The position numbers and the translations under genes were made by a program. Shown one piece after another: positions 33,795 to 44,677 of a stretch of DNA of 64,000 nucleotides; within the stretch, counting starts at the first letter, position 1, and each line of letters begins with the position of its first letter. The notes under the pieces were generated by a model, which ran no database searches, was not told where the DNA came from, and saw only the letters and a list, made by a program, of their open reading frames with translations. The stretch covers positions 3,782,001 through 3,846,000 of the forward strand of contig JABRWF010000004.1 in the NCBI GenBank assembly GCA_018343915.1, written 5' to 3'. Source of the DNA: Agroathelia rolfsii. Lineage: Eukaryota; Basidiomycota; Agaricomycetes; Amylocorticiales; Amylocorticiaceae.

Positions 33795-36700
33795 ATGGTC
33801 TCTCTGCTTTTCACGTATGCGGCTCTTGCCAGCACTTGGCTTTTTGGATCTGTTCTCGGAGCGACGACCGTAACTATCAGTTCGAGTGCGAGTCATTCAA
33901 TTCCTACGACGTTATGGGGGCAGATGTTTGAGGTATGTGTCCATTACACTAGATGTGCTATCTATCTGAACGCCAATTATATCTGTTATCAATATCAGGA
34001 TATAAGTGTGAGTATCCAATACATTTGATCACAAAATATTATAGCTTGGCTAACTTACGTCTCATTAGCACGTATGATTATGCCGTTTTTTATTAAAACC
34101 AATGTATATACTCATTGTACCAGAGTGGCGACGGAGGGCTTTATGGCGAGCGTAAGTAACCATCTGCACCTAGAACTATTAAACAGCATCTAAAACGACG
34201 CAAAATAGTCCTACAGAACAGAGCCTTCCAGCAGGTGACTCCGGGCAGCGGCGCAGCGCTGAACGCCTGGTCTGCGGTCAACAGCTCCAGCATCTCTGTG
34301 GTGTCAGATGCCGTTTCTAGTGCCCTACCAAACGCGCTTCAAGTCTCCGTGCCTAGCGGTCACACTGGTTATTCCGGGTTTGGTATGTGATTGCTGTAGA
34401 TCTGTTCGCTGTATGTTACTCACGTCTTGAATAGCCAACAGCGGCTACTGGGGTCAGATTCATTTGAAGTGAATTCATTCAGTCAGTTGGTGACACATGT
34501 TTATACAGGTATCAAGGTCAATTCAGCCTGGACATACACCGCCTCTTTCTACTACCGCTTCCCGTCATACTCAACCTGGTCCGGATCCGCCGTGGTTGCT
34601 CTGACAGGCAGTAGCGGCACCGTCTACGGCTCGGCCGTGGTGAACCTGCAAGGCAGCCAGACCTCATGGAAACAGGTCACGGTCACCTTCACACCCCACA
34701 CGTCGGCGAGCTCAACAAGCAACTCATTCACGGTCTCACTCCTCAATGCGGGTGGCCAGACGGTTCACTTTGCTATGTTTTCTTTGTTCCCACCGACCTA
34801 CAACAATAGGGCAAATGGAATGCGAATCGATATCGCAGAGACGTTGGCGGCTGCTAAGCCGACTTTCTTCAGGTTCCCAGGTGGAAACAACTTGGTACGT
34901 AAGCCACATTATAGTTGTTTGGACAAATGATCTGACGGTAGTTCGCTACATCATAACAGGAGGTGAGAAGCTGAATTTGCTTGATGATATCATTCACTGT
35001 ATTCACATTTGCGCATATGCTCACAGGGCCAGACTCCTGCGACGAGGTGGCAGTGGAATGCAACGGTCGGCCCCCTTGTTAACCGTCCTGGTATGTTTTG
35101 ATTGCTTATAAACACGCTCTTGATTAATAACGTCACCTTATCAAGGTCGTGCCGGTGATGTGAATTTATTTCTGCGTTTTATTTTTATTTTTTTATCATG
35201 GTTCCTATTAACACGTTTGTTGTAGTGGGGTTATGTTAACACAGACGGACTTGGACTCCTTGAATACTTGTACTTCATCGAGGATGCGGGCATGGAACCC
35301 ATCATGGCAGGTATGTTATCTATGACTAGGACCGATTTCTATATTTCCTGACTGTTTCTTTAGTTTATTCGGGCTATTCACTAGGAGGGACCAGCATCGC
35401 CCAGAATGATCTCGGCCCATACGTTCAACAAGCCATTGATCAAATCAATTTCGTCATTGGAGATCCCAGTCAAAGCTCTGCTGGTTAGTTGAATTACTGA
35501 GCTGTGGGGAATATATTCTAAAAGCACATGGCAGCCGCATTAAGAGCTTCTCTTGGACGTTCTGAACCATTCAGCTTAACATATGTGGAGATTGGCAATG
35601 AAGGTTAGTTTGTCCTATATTTCCTAATGGTCTTTCGATCCTGATCTATTTTGATAGATTTTGCCGACCAGTCAACCTATGTTTATAGGTGGCAAACAAT
35701 TGTCGATGCATTATCTAGCGAGTTCCCAAATCTCAGTACGCCTAATCCGTGATATTCGTTTGCCGTAAATTAATTATGGCCTTTTCAAGAATTTATTGCT
35801 ACCTCCTACTCGACGGGACCTACCCTTACGCCCAAACCCCTGCAGGTACGTCGGTGTTTATTTAGAAGCTTCATTATAACATGCTAACACTATTTAAGTG
35901 GGATAACCATGTGTATCAATCACCTACATGGTTTGCTCAGAATGTTTTCCTGTATGACAGCTATGCGGTAAGCTCTCAACTTTGGCTTGGATATCATAGA
36001 AATAACCGTTTATCACATAGAGAAACGGCGTTACATATTTCCAAGGAGAATATGCAGCCATGCAAGTCGCGTTTATCGTTCAAGTAGATGATGGCCGATG
36101 AGAACTTTCAATAGCTCTACCAATACAGCTAACGTCTGGGGCTCCACTGGTCGCCTTTCTTATCCCACTATTCAGAGCAGTGTTTCCGAGGCCGCTTATA
36201 TGACTGGTGGGAATTCTTTACCTGAAAATATATCTGCAACTAAATGACAAAACAGGTCTCGAGAGAAACTCTGACATAGTGTTCGCGGCTTCTTATGCGC
36301 CTTTGCTCATGGTAATCCAACTGTTTGTCCCAGTAAGATGCAAAAGTTGATATGGTTTCAATCAGAACACCAACTATCAGTCCTGGACACCCAACATGGT
36401 CAATTTCGATGCTGGCAACGTCTACCCGTCGACGTCTTACTAGTATGCGCTGATTTTCCACTCAGAGGTATAGGAATCACTCATGGTTTTTAAGCGTTCA
36501 AAAACTTTTCGGAGAATATAGAGGGGATGTTTTCCTGCCAAGCACTCTCCCATCTTCTTCGGGTACATTATTCTGGAGCGTAGTGAGGAACCAGTCTGCC
36601 AATCAGATCTACATTAAGGCGAGTCTGAAGAATCCGTATCATACAATCGAACTAGTCATCTGATGAGTTCCTCACTACTAGATTGCCAACGTCGGATCCT

Positions 36701-36909
36701 CAACCAGCACCTTGAATTTCGTTTTGCCATACTCGACCGTTTCTTCTACTGGCACGGCGAACGTCCTAACAGGGTCTGAGACCGCCTCGAACACGCCCAG
36801 CAACCCGAATGCAGCTGTTCCGAGCACCTCGACGATCTCCACTGGGAAGTCTTTCAGCTACAACAGTCCCGCGTGGTCTTTCAGCGTATTGGTTGTGACC
36901 GCATACTAA
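33795..36909 (+). CDS. secreted alpha-L-arabinofuranosidase, GH51
   Basis: Releases terminal arabinofuranose from arabinan and arabinoxylan outside the cell. Twenty-two exons join in frame to 646 residues: 33795-33932, 33999-34007, 34069-34071, 34124-34151, 34209-34382, 34435-34452, 34509-34894, 34960-34962, 35027-35090, 35146-35159, 35226-35310, 35364-35483, 35535-35603, 35658-35735, 35790-35845, 35899-35967, 36021-36070, 36115-36206, 36256-36311, 36366-36442, 36495-36618, 36682-36909. A signal peptide covers about residues 1-22. Family motifs are SGDGGLYGELLQNRAFQ, RFPGGNN, TRWQWNATVG, the acid/base Glu370 in EIGNE and the nucleophile Glu448 in YFQGEY. A substrate-like WDNHVY and a C-terminal beta domain follow. 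Two exons are only 3 nt and the intron at 36619-36681 is GC-AG. Likely partner of the GH43 genes at 5-9 kb. Confidence 0.93.
34069..34071 (+). other. 3-nt microexon (His50) in GH51 gene
   Basis: CAC between cattag and gtatga, in phase 0. Spliced, it gives EDIS-H-SGDGGLYGE, the residue expected in GH51 proteins. The upstream intron is 61 bp with a CTAAC branch-like motif and the downstream intron 52 bp. Skipping it keeps the frame but loses the His. Confidence 0.75.
34960..34962 (+). other. 3-nt microexon (Glu253) in GH51 gene
   Basis: GAG between aacag and gtgaga, in phase 0, flanked by introns of 65 and 64 bp. Spliced, it gives PGGNNL-E-GQTPATRWQW, where Glu is strongly expected in the family. 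Skipping it keeps the frame but removes this residue. Confidence 0.78.
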
Positions 36910-38149
36910 TGTTGATACCGAGTTTGAGGAGGCTCAAAATCGCGTTACCACAAATGATTCCGCGTTGTGTTAGTCTTACTTTTGTTGTCTGTAACATTCA
37001 ATAACCATGTTGTATATGCAAAATATTCTCTGATGCCTGCATATACTCGTATTCTAAGTGTTTGAGCTATCAGTAGGCCTCTAATTCTGGTAGACAGAAC
37101 AAAGACTGAATCGGTGATTCTCTTACCTTTTCGAGTCGGTGTCACGAAGAAAGAGCTTTCATTTCATTATTACTGTAGCAGTCAGAGTTGAAAGTCACAC
37201 ATCTTGGAGGCATGGGTTGCCATCATCTCCAGCCCTTCCGTTTTTCTTCTGCAGTCCTAAGATATACAAATATGCAATCTCGTTATCTCGAAAATTTGCC
37301 ATCTCATCGAACATGTACAAGGGTCTAAAGGAGCCAGAACCTCCGAAGCGTATGATTTTAGACAGGTCTGACTGTATCTCTGGGCTTGAACGACAGCCTG
37401 GATAGTACAGATATATAGTAATATCTATGGTACATGCTCGCCATCCTCAATACGCGTGTATCTTTGGCGCCTGATCTTCTTGAGCATATCGTTCGAGGCA
37501 GAGAGTATACCTGGTAACACAGACACAATTCGAATATCGGAGAAGATTTGAGATGCTATATCGTAGAGCCAATCAAGCCAGTCATTAGCATTTCTCAATG
37601 GCGTTCGGCCTAGAAAAGTAAGAAAGAGTAGGGTGGTATTTAGGAGGAAAGTACGAAATGTGTTACGAATCTCGTTGAAAGGAACCGTGTAGGATAAGAG
37701 GTCAGTAGCAATCTCATCGCGCAAATGTCGATGTCCATAACACATGGAAGGTATCATTTGCAAACAAATGGGATTAGAACGGTAGATCTATTCCAACGCA
37801 TATAAAAGTGTGAGAAATGCGACTATCACTGCACAGAAAACGGAGGCCGCGGTGCTGATATGAAAAAGGCAGTGTGGCTACTGATATAAAAAAAGGTGTC
37901 AGGGATACAAGAATAATAGCAGCACCCCAGTACACATGACTAATGGCGAAGTAGCAATATAGCCATGGCGTAGAGGAAACAAGTGCAATATATAGCTGCG
38001 GCAACATCCAAATTTTGGATAATTCAGCAGGAGTAGAAGCAGGGCAACCAGTTGACAAAGTACAGCATATAATCACGTGGATTCATATATTGCGGACTCA
38101 TAGCATGAGTGTGCTGAAAACAGAGAGCCTGAGAAACTCATCACACGAC
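36910..38149. other. intergenic with a possible membrane-protein remnant (-)
   Basis: Two minus-strand frames, 37774-38076 and 37425-37763, include hydrophobic segments (WLYCYFAISHVYW, IILVSLTPFFISVATL) and a plausible C-terminus (IRRQRYTRIEDGEHVP), which could be a degraded or multi-exon membrane protein. I cannot assign a family. A 90-bp stretch near 37305 resembles one near 39290. Confidence 0.3.
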
Positions 38150-38323
38150 GGGCAAAAGTACTGTCAGTGTCCGTATAAGTCGGAATTCTGGCTGTCCGTA
38201 TCATTGTCCGTATCACTCTTCGTGGCATCACGCCTTGATTTTTAAGCAAATCAACTGAAATTACTATACGGACAACGCTACGGATAGCCACAAATCCGAC
38301 TCATGCGGACAGCACTTTTGCCC
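38150..38323. mobile_element. MITE-like inverted-repeat element, 174 bp
   Basis: Ends are GGGCAAAAGT and ACTTTTGCCC. The two arms are imperfect inverted repeats about 65 nt long, sharing CTGTC, AGTCGGA, TGGCT, TCCGTA and TTGTCCGTAT in order, around a loop of about 45 nt. There is no coding capacity. No clear target duplication was found, so the superfamily is unknown. Confidence 0.72.
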
Positions 38324-39451
38324 ATTGTATCAAAAACAGGTCGCCACTGTCATAGTGACTGTCTTCAATTATTATACAGCGCCGCCGCAGTTAGTCACAA
38401 ACGAGGCAGGGCTCAGGAAGCATAAATAACAGGGATGTTATTTCCTCAGATCGACCCATGGTCCTTGAAGCCATACAAAATCGGACGACTTTGGCCCTGG
38501 CTCATGTGCTGACTAGGTTAAGAGAGTGTGGCAATGCGGATGGGGTGAAAGCGCGTAGCGCTTTCCGAGCCCGGCTGGATAGTGCCTGTGGAGAAATCGA
38601 GGCAAGCAGTTATCCCCAAACAGTAGGAGGGCGGCGACGCAGCGAGCGAGCCTCGGTTTCCATGAGCATAAAAGGAGTTGCATGACTTACTGTAATTTTT
38701 TGGTGCTAGGTATTGGCTGCAATGTGCCTGCGGCGTCTGGATGTGGTGTGTGCAATCATTTTCCATCTCTGAATGTACGGTACCAGGGCTCACACATATT
38801 TGCACGGCCTATGACCTTGTTTCTGCTTGAGGCCGGCGGTTTGAGTCGTGTCCGAGATCCTCTTTGTAAGTAAAAGTTTTGGCATAAGACGCGTAAGTTG
38901 GTCGGGATTGGTGATAGAGGCAAAGTCATTATCGCGCTTGAAATTCAGACAGTTCTCAAATGTCAAGGCTATTTGGCATAGTGTGTATTGCAAGAAGTAA
39001 AGACAGTATCGGCAAGTGAAAACAAGCGTGATGAGTGCTGACAGCTGCAGAGAGAGAAGGTGTAGCTGCCAGCACCGGTATGCACGGACGTCGTGCCTCC
39101 TTGGCGCAGAACATCCACTGCCAGTGGCATGGGCGCTGGAATACAGCATTCTAACTTTTCCATATGTTACCACGCCGTAGTCGAACCTCTGTCTCAAGTC
39201 ATATACCTTTCGGAGGCCTTGCTCTCACCTCTGACTCCTCAATTCCCTTCTGTACACCTAGTGTGCATAGGTATTTTCATCATTCGGAAAATTCAATATC
39301 TCATCATACATGTATAAGGAGAGGTCGGAACCTCCGAATGGTATGACTCTCAGTTAGTTTGATTCAACTATCAAGGGACCTATAGCCCTCCGCTTCTTGC
39401 AAGCACAGCACCAGCTGTTTGCTATTTTGAGCGGCATCCTCATAGCCAATT
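38324..39451. other. intergenic
   Basis: No protein recognised. May include eroded upstream parts of the NACHT/WD40 pseudogene that starts to be recognisable at 39452. Confidence 0.35.
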
Positions 39452-40723
39452 TTGGACGCATGGGCGCAAAACATTGTCACTCATTGCAACAGGCTATTCC
39501 AGCAGGCGTTTACAGCATGTAGATATATCCTAGGCAACGGGCGACAATCCCATCACTTGTCCGAAGGCCCTATTATTGATGGGTTTTGTTTGGTCATTCT
39601 CAAAGGAATTTATGACTTTGAGCCCGAAGACGATCGCCAAAAATGGTCCAGGGTCATTGTAGGGCGTGTTCTCTCGGTTTATGCCAGTGAGCCACTCTCA
39701 CTAAAGGCACTGAAGGAGTTCAAACTTGACGAGGAAGATAAAGATGAGGCCGAAAGAGTTTTGCGACCACTGGGCTCATGATTTCGAGGCGTAACGATGG
39801 ACGACGAGGCTATCCAGCCACCCCACGCGTCACTCGTTAATTTTCTCCACGACTACCGTCGCAGCGACCTTTACTATGTCCCCAGAGCTGGTCAAGAAAG
39901 ACATATGGCGGGTGCATCGCTCCAGGTGACGAAATAATTGCTACGATTGAACATCTGTAATCTTGAGATATCATGTTTGCCCAATCGTGATACAAAGGAC
40001 TTGAACGATCGCATAAAAATGCATTCCATTGTATCTCACCTATGCCTGCCGATACTGGAGCAGTCATCTGTGCCATATTCTTAACCTCATTGACAGATAC
40101 GAATCAATTGAACCGTCGATCTCGGAGTTTTTTTAGACATTAGTATTTTCTTTGGCTTGAAGTTTCGAGCTTGATGAATTCGAAGTGGAAGTCGGTCGAT
40201 TGAAGCTTGGCGCGGACGGACTCAGGTTTGATACAAACGATTATATTGTCTTAATAATAGGTTAATAGAGGTTCTAGGACTACGGAAACTCTAGAAGCGA
40301 TTTTCAGGATGTTGTCGCAAATATTCAAGATTTTGTCTCAAGATTCTCTAATGTCATGGCCCGTAGTGCGCCGCATATCTATCTCTCGGCATTGCCTTTT
40401 GCGCCGTCGAGCATCTTTGTCTATCAATCCTATGCGAACCATTATCGAGGATTGATAAAAGTACAATACCTGAATAACGGAGAAATCGGCGGGGGAGATA
40501 CAATCATGAGCATTCAAGCATCTGGAAAAGTCCATAAAGTTGCATTTTCTTCGAATGGCACCCGTATTCTCTCTGCTACTGGTCATCATGATGGTGTCGT
40601 ACAAATTTGGAACACACAAACGGACATAGCTAAGACTTGTCTTCTTGAGCGTGAACTCGGCGAGATTCAGGATAATTTCGATGGTTGTGTTTGTTGCTCC
40701 GCCTTTTTCTTAAATAATTGTTA
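39452..40723 (+). pseudogene. NACHT/WD40 (NWD2-like) STAND protein remnant
   Basis: Pieces of a mushroom STAND (NLR-like) protein in correct order but broken frames. The first frame (39452-39781) gives NRLFQQAFTACRYI and then a helical segment ending AERVLRPLGS, the part after the NACHT domain. After a stop come HASLVNFLHDYRRSD, then CNLEISCLPNRDTKDLNDR, and in another frame YACRYWSSHL. The frame from 40356 reads SAPHIYLSALPFAP, then the first WD40 repeat VAFSSNGTRILSATGHHDG...VQIWN, and stops soon after. Relatives carry a P-loop before and ten or more WD40 repeats after; both are missing here. Intact proteins of this type act in fungal self/non-self recognition. This copy is clearly dead and truncated at both ends. 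Confidence 0.83.
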
Positions 40724-41470
40724 ACTAGCATTGGGCTAGGGAATTTGGTCATCAATATCGTACAATTTTCAATCACTGTGTCACTTCGTACTCACAATCA
40801 AAAAACAGCTCCACAATCAGAATCGCCTCACAAAACTATATCAAGAGATTGAGGTTTGGGTATGTGCAGCGTAAAGGTAACATTGGCTTTGTTATACTAA
40901 CCGTCATACAATCTCATTTATTGATGCCTTAACTATAATGGATGGATGGATACTTGAACTGCAAGGCGAGCTAATCTTCTGAATCCCTCCTGAGTACCGG
41001 GGTGGCCTTTGGAGACCAGGTAATAGGATGTTTATGGGTCTAAAGACTGTCAAGCTGGACCTGAGCAACTTCAAGCATGTGGGTGTATAGGCGGAATGCT
41101 ACAACCCTGTATCAACCCCTTCTTCAAATATCGTATCATAGTTCAATGATCCTGTTGGATGTTTTATGGTTTTTTTTTTTAAAAGACCGAGTACTACGTA
41201 AAAGGATGCTTTGGAATGGGTCTAAGAAAATTCGCTCTCGCAAGTTGTTGGGCTCAGTATGAGTTATGGCTTCCTCGAAGTGAAATTTGGCTACACCTTC
41301 CGAGTTCGCATTGAGCCATCTTAATGCATACAAGGAATATTTAACATCGCCCATGCCATTTTCAATATAAAAAATACATCTTAATGGTGGATCGACACCA
41401 AGTCTCGCAGACACCACTAGTGACGAACACCACGAAATCCGCTAACCAAACTGCCATCCAAAAATGGTAT
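40724..41470. other. intergenic
   Basis: No supported gene. A 93-codon minus-strand frame at 41136-41417 looks somewhat protein-like but has no family that I recognise. Confidence 0.35.
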
Positions 41471-44400
41471 TCATCGTATCTTGGCTCTCGAACTAGCCAA
41501 CAACTCACTTAACCTCCCCGCAGCACCGCTCTTTGTCTGCCCACTGCCCCCGTCATCAGGTCCGCCGGTGCCGGGACCTCCAGTGTCTCCTTCTCGTGCA
41601 GCAGTATTGCGTCTGTAATGACTATGATGCCCGCCTAGAACGAGTGAGAACCGCTTCGACTTGCCCTCACCCGTCGCGTTCGGCCGCGTCGTCACAGCCG
41701 CAGTTTGTACAGCAACAGCAGGTAGTGAGAAACGCTTGTGCCGCCGTCCCGTATCTTCCTTGGCGGGAGTAGGGCTAGGTGACACGCGAGCACTACTATC
41801 CGCTCCTCCATTGCCACCATTCTGCAGCGCATTGCTATCAGCCGAGTCCGTGTTCTGCTCGGAAGTAAGGCTGACGGCAGACTCATTCCCAGAGAGCGCC
41901 GCTGTCGATATCGTGAAGCCAGTCTCCTGCGTCATGCCGCTCATGCTACGTTGAACTTGTAGGAGCTGATCTGCTGGAACTCCGCCACCACCGGCATTGT
42001 TATCATTATCATGATGCTGCCGCTGTTGCTGTTGTTCAAGATTGCGCTGATGCTCTTGGAAATCCTCCAAGATCTGAACATAGCTCTTCGGCCGCCCGCT
42101 CCCCGACCTGCGCATCTTCTGCGGCACAACCACAACGCGACGTGACGCGGCCTCTGCCGATAACCCATCCTGTCCATCTTGCCCATCTTCATCCTCAATG
42201 CGATGCAACGATCGCCGACGATGCTGCGGCTCAATCGACATTAATGCCTCAGGCGATGGGAGCGCCGCTTCGCGTGAAGGTTTCGGTTTCCTCCCTCTCC
42301 CTCCTGCTCCGCCTGCCGCAACAGAAACAGCGCCGACGTCCTTATCTTCTTCAACAACCACCTCGGCAGGCCGCATGGCAAGCCATGAGAGCGTATTGCT
42401 CGTAAGCGACTGTAAGTGGGAAAGCGTACCACTCGTCACAGTCCGATCTCCCTCGTTCGCAAGTCCATCGGAAGAACTTGGCCCGATGAGAGGAAAAACA
42501 GTATCGTAACATGCTTCGCATGCCCGAGCCGACTTTGTCGCACTCTTTCCTGTCGAATCCTGAATATAGAACGTCTGTATGGGGATTATGACGTGTTAGG
42601 GAGTATAATATGGTTATATGCGTCAGCAAGGGGAGGAGGTGCGAGTGAAACCAAAAAAGGTAAAATGTATATTTGCACGTGTGGAATTTAATTTAACGAG
42701 AAGAGGGAATACAATACAGACCTTATCCGAGCAACTTGCACACACGCAGCGCCCACATAGCCGACAATGGTGTCTTCTCCTCCTCCAGCCGAATGTACGA
42801 CCGCAGCGCATGCAGCTCTCGGTCTTCCCATCTGGGATCCACACCGCGGGCACAAAATGTTCCACGCGCCCTCGCCGTGGTTTGGATACCTCATCCTGGG
42901 GTAGATGAGGTAAAGCCTGGAGCGAGCGACGGAGATGGGCTGTGGACGCCGAAGATGTCAATGTCGAATCAGGACGCATCCGGTTGAGGGATACGAGCAA
43001 GGATGATTTTGCGCTGCGAATAGCTGTCACCCAATCGTCGCGCTCTCCCTCGGTGTCTTTCCGGTGAAAAAAAAAATGTCAGATCGCTTATTTTCATGGA
43101 AAAGTCCAAACTAGAACATACCAGCAAAAACCGAAAACGACGTCTCGGGACTGAGAATATCAAACCGTCGTTCGTCATGCTGATCACGTAGGGGTGGGAC
43201 AACCACGTCAAGATCAACGAGACCCGCATGTCCCTTATAAATCCACCTCTCTTCGCCACCGGTGCTAGCGTGTCGCATCTTCTTGGATCCAGCCCTTGTA
43301 AGGCCAACGCCCACACTCGTCCCTGCACCGGAGCTTGAATTGGCCAGAGTAGGCAGCTCAGCCTCACTTTTGCTACGCGTGCGTACCATGCCCGGGCGCG
43401 GTCTGACCTTAATGGGCTGATGCCATTCCCACTCAGCGATAGGCTCAGTATCCGTAGACAGGAGCCATATGAGGATATCGGAGAACAAGATAAAATCAAG
43501 TTCTGTGGGTGATGACGAATGTTCGAGCTGAAGCAACGAGGAGCGTCGCATAAAGATGCGTCCGGGCGTGACAAGGGGGAAGGGAAGGTTCGACGTGCTA
43601 CGCTGTAGAGCCAATAAAGCTAGGATCTGCGAGTGTGTGTGTAATGATGTGTTTAACGAGTGTGTTACTGGACTGCTGTTCAGCAACTACCGGATTATAA
43701 CACGAACAAGACCTTGTGGGCGAGGATATACATACTTTTGGAAACAAGCGCATGAACATTGTTGAGTTTTTCGTACTCGGCATCAGTCGGGTCTGTACAA
43801 GAAATAAGATCCTTGAGGAGTAATAGATATCGAGGGCAGCGTTGCACAATCGTCAGCAGCCAGTCTCGTAGCTTCAGCTTGCCACAGCGTGGGTCAGACT
43901 CCTGCTGGACAACAAACTCAGCAAATGGTCGGTTCTCGGCCAGGAGATTGGCAAGAGTTGAGAGTGCAGAAGGGAATGCAGTGACAAATGGAGAATACAA
44001 TGAGAGATATGGGAAATGAGATAATAATATAGAAGATACAGGGGGGAGTGGTTTAGACGGGCTGTCAGAGTCCGTGGGTGTGTACAAGTCCGAGAGAGAG
44101 GAAAAGAAAGAACGATGAAGATTCCAGATGTCGATAAAGTTGGAGAATATGCTAGTTAGTTCAGATCTTTCCAAGAGTGGATGAGGAGTATCAAGTGAGG
44201 CCAGTATAGGCATCAAGAAATGCTATACATTATGAATATTCATAGCAAGATTGACAGGTTTAATGTACTTACGGAATAGATCAAGTCCAGACCATCAACG
44301 TATGAATGCTCCGTATCATAGAATTCGCGAATGATCTTGTGCCTCCTGGCTTCCTTTGCTTCATCAGGGGGTGCCGTCTTGGATGGCCGTATACGACTGC

Positions 44401-44677
44401 CTCGTCGAGCAGCTTCAAGAGACATGGGCCGAGACTTTGACGGCTTCTTGATCACTTGCTGCTGTGAAGTTGCTGGCTTCTTTGGCTGCTCCTCAGGCAG
44501 CGAGTCAAACGAAGATACGCTGACCATAGACTGGCGATGTAGATTTGGTGCAGAGGGGACAGATATTCTCCGAAACGGCAGATACGGCGGCCTCTGGAAA
44601 GCACTTGGTGGATGGTGGGAGTCGACAGATGGAAATGCGACAGGGCCCATGGGCGATGTCTGTGGTGGAGAAGACAT
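41471..44677 (-). CDS. RhoGEF with DH, PH and FYVE domains (FGD-like)
   Basis: Activates a Rho-family GTPase (probably Cdc42) on phosphoinositide membranes. The disordered N-terminus is followed by the DH domain, starting KIIREFYDTEHSYVDGLDLI and running through KLRDWLLTIVQRCPRYLLLL, the conserved helix that contacts the GTPase. A PH-like part follows (PGRIFMRRSSLLQLEH, DFILFSDILIWLL, RRFDILSPETSFSVFA, DDWVTAIRSAK). The FYVE zinc finger has all three signature parts: WIPD, RRRRHHCRLCG and RCVCASCS, so binding of phosphatidylinositol-3-phosphate is expected. The C-terminal 320 residues are disordered with a Gln/Asn-rich patch. Introns include 44223-44272; splice-corrected joins such as HALVSK-ITHSLNTS keep the frame. 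The start is the ATG at 44677; a longer N-terminus is possible. Confidence 0.93.
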
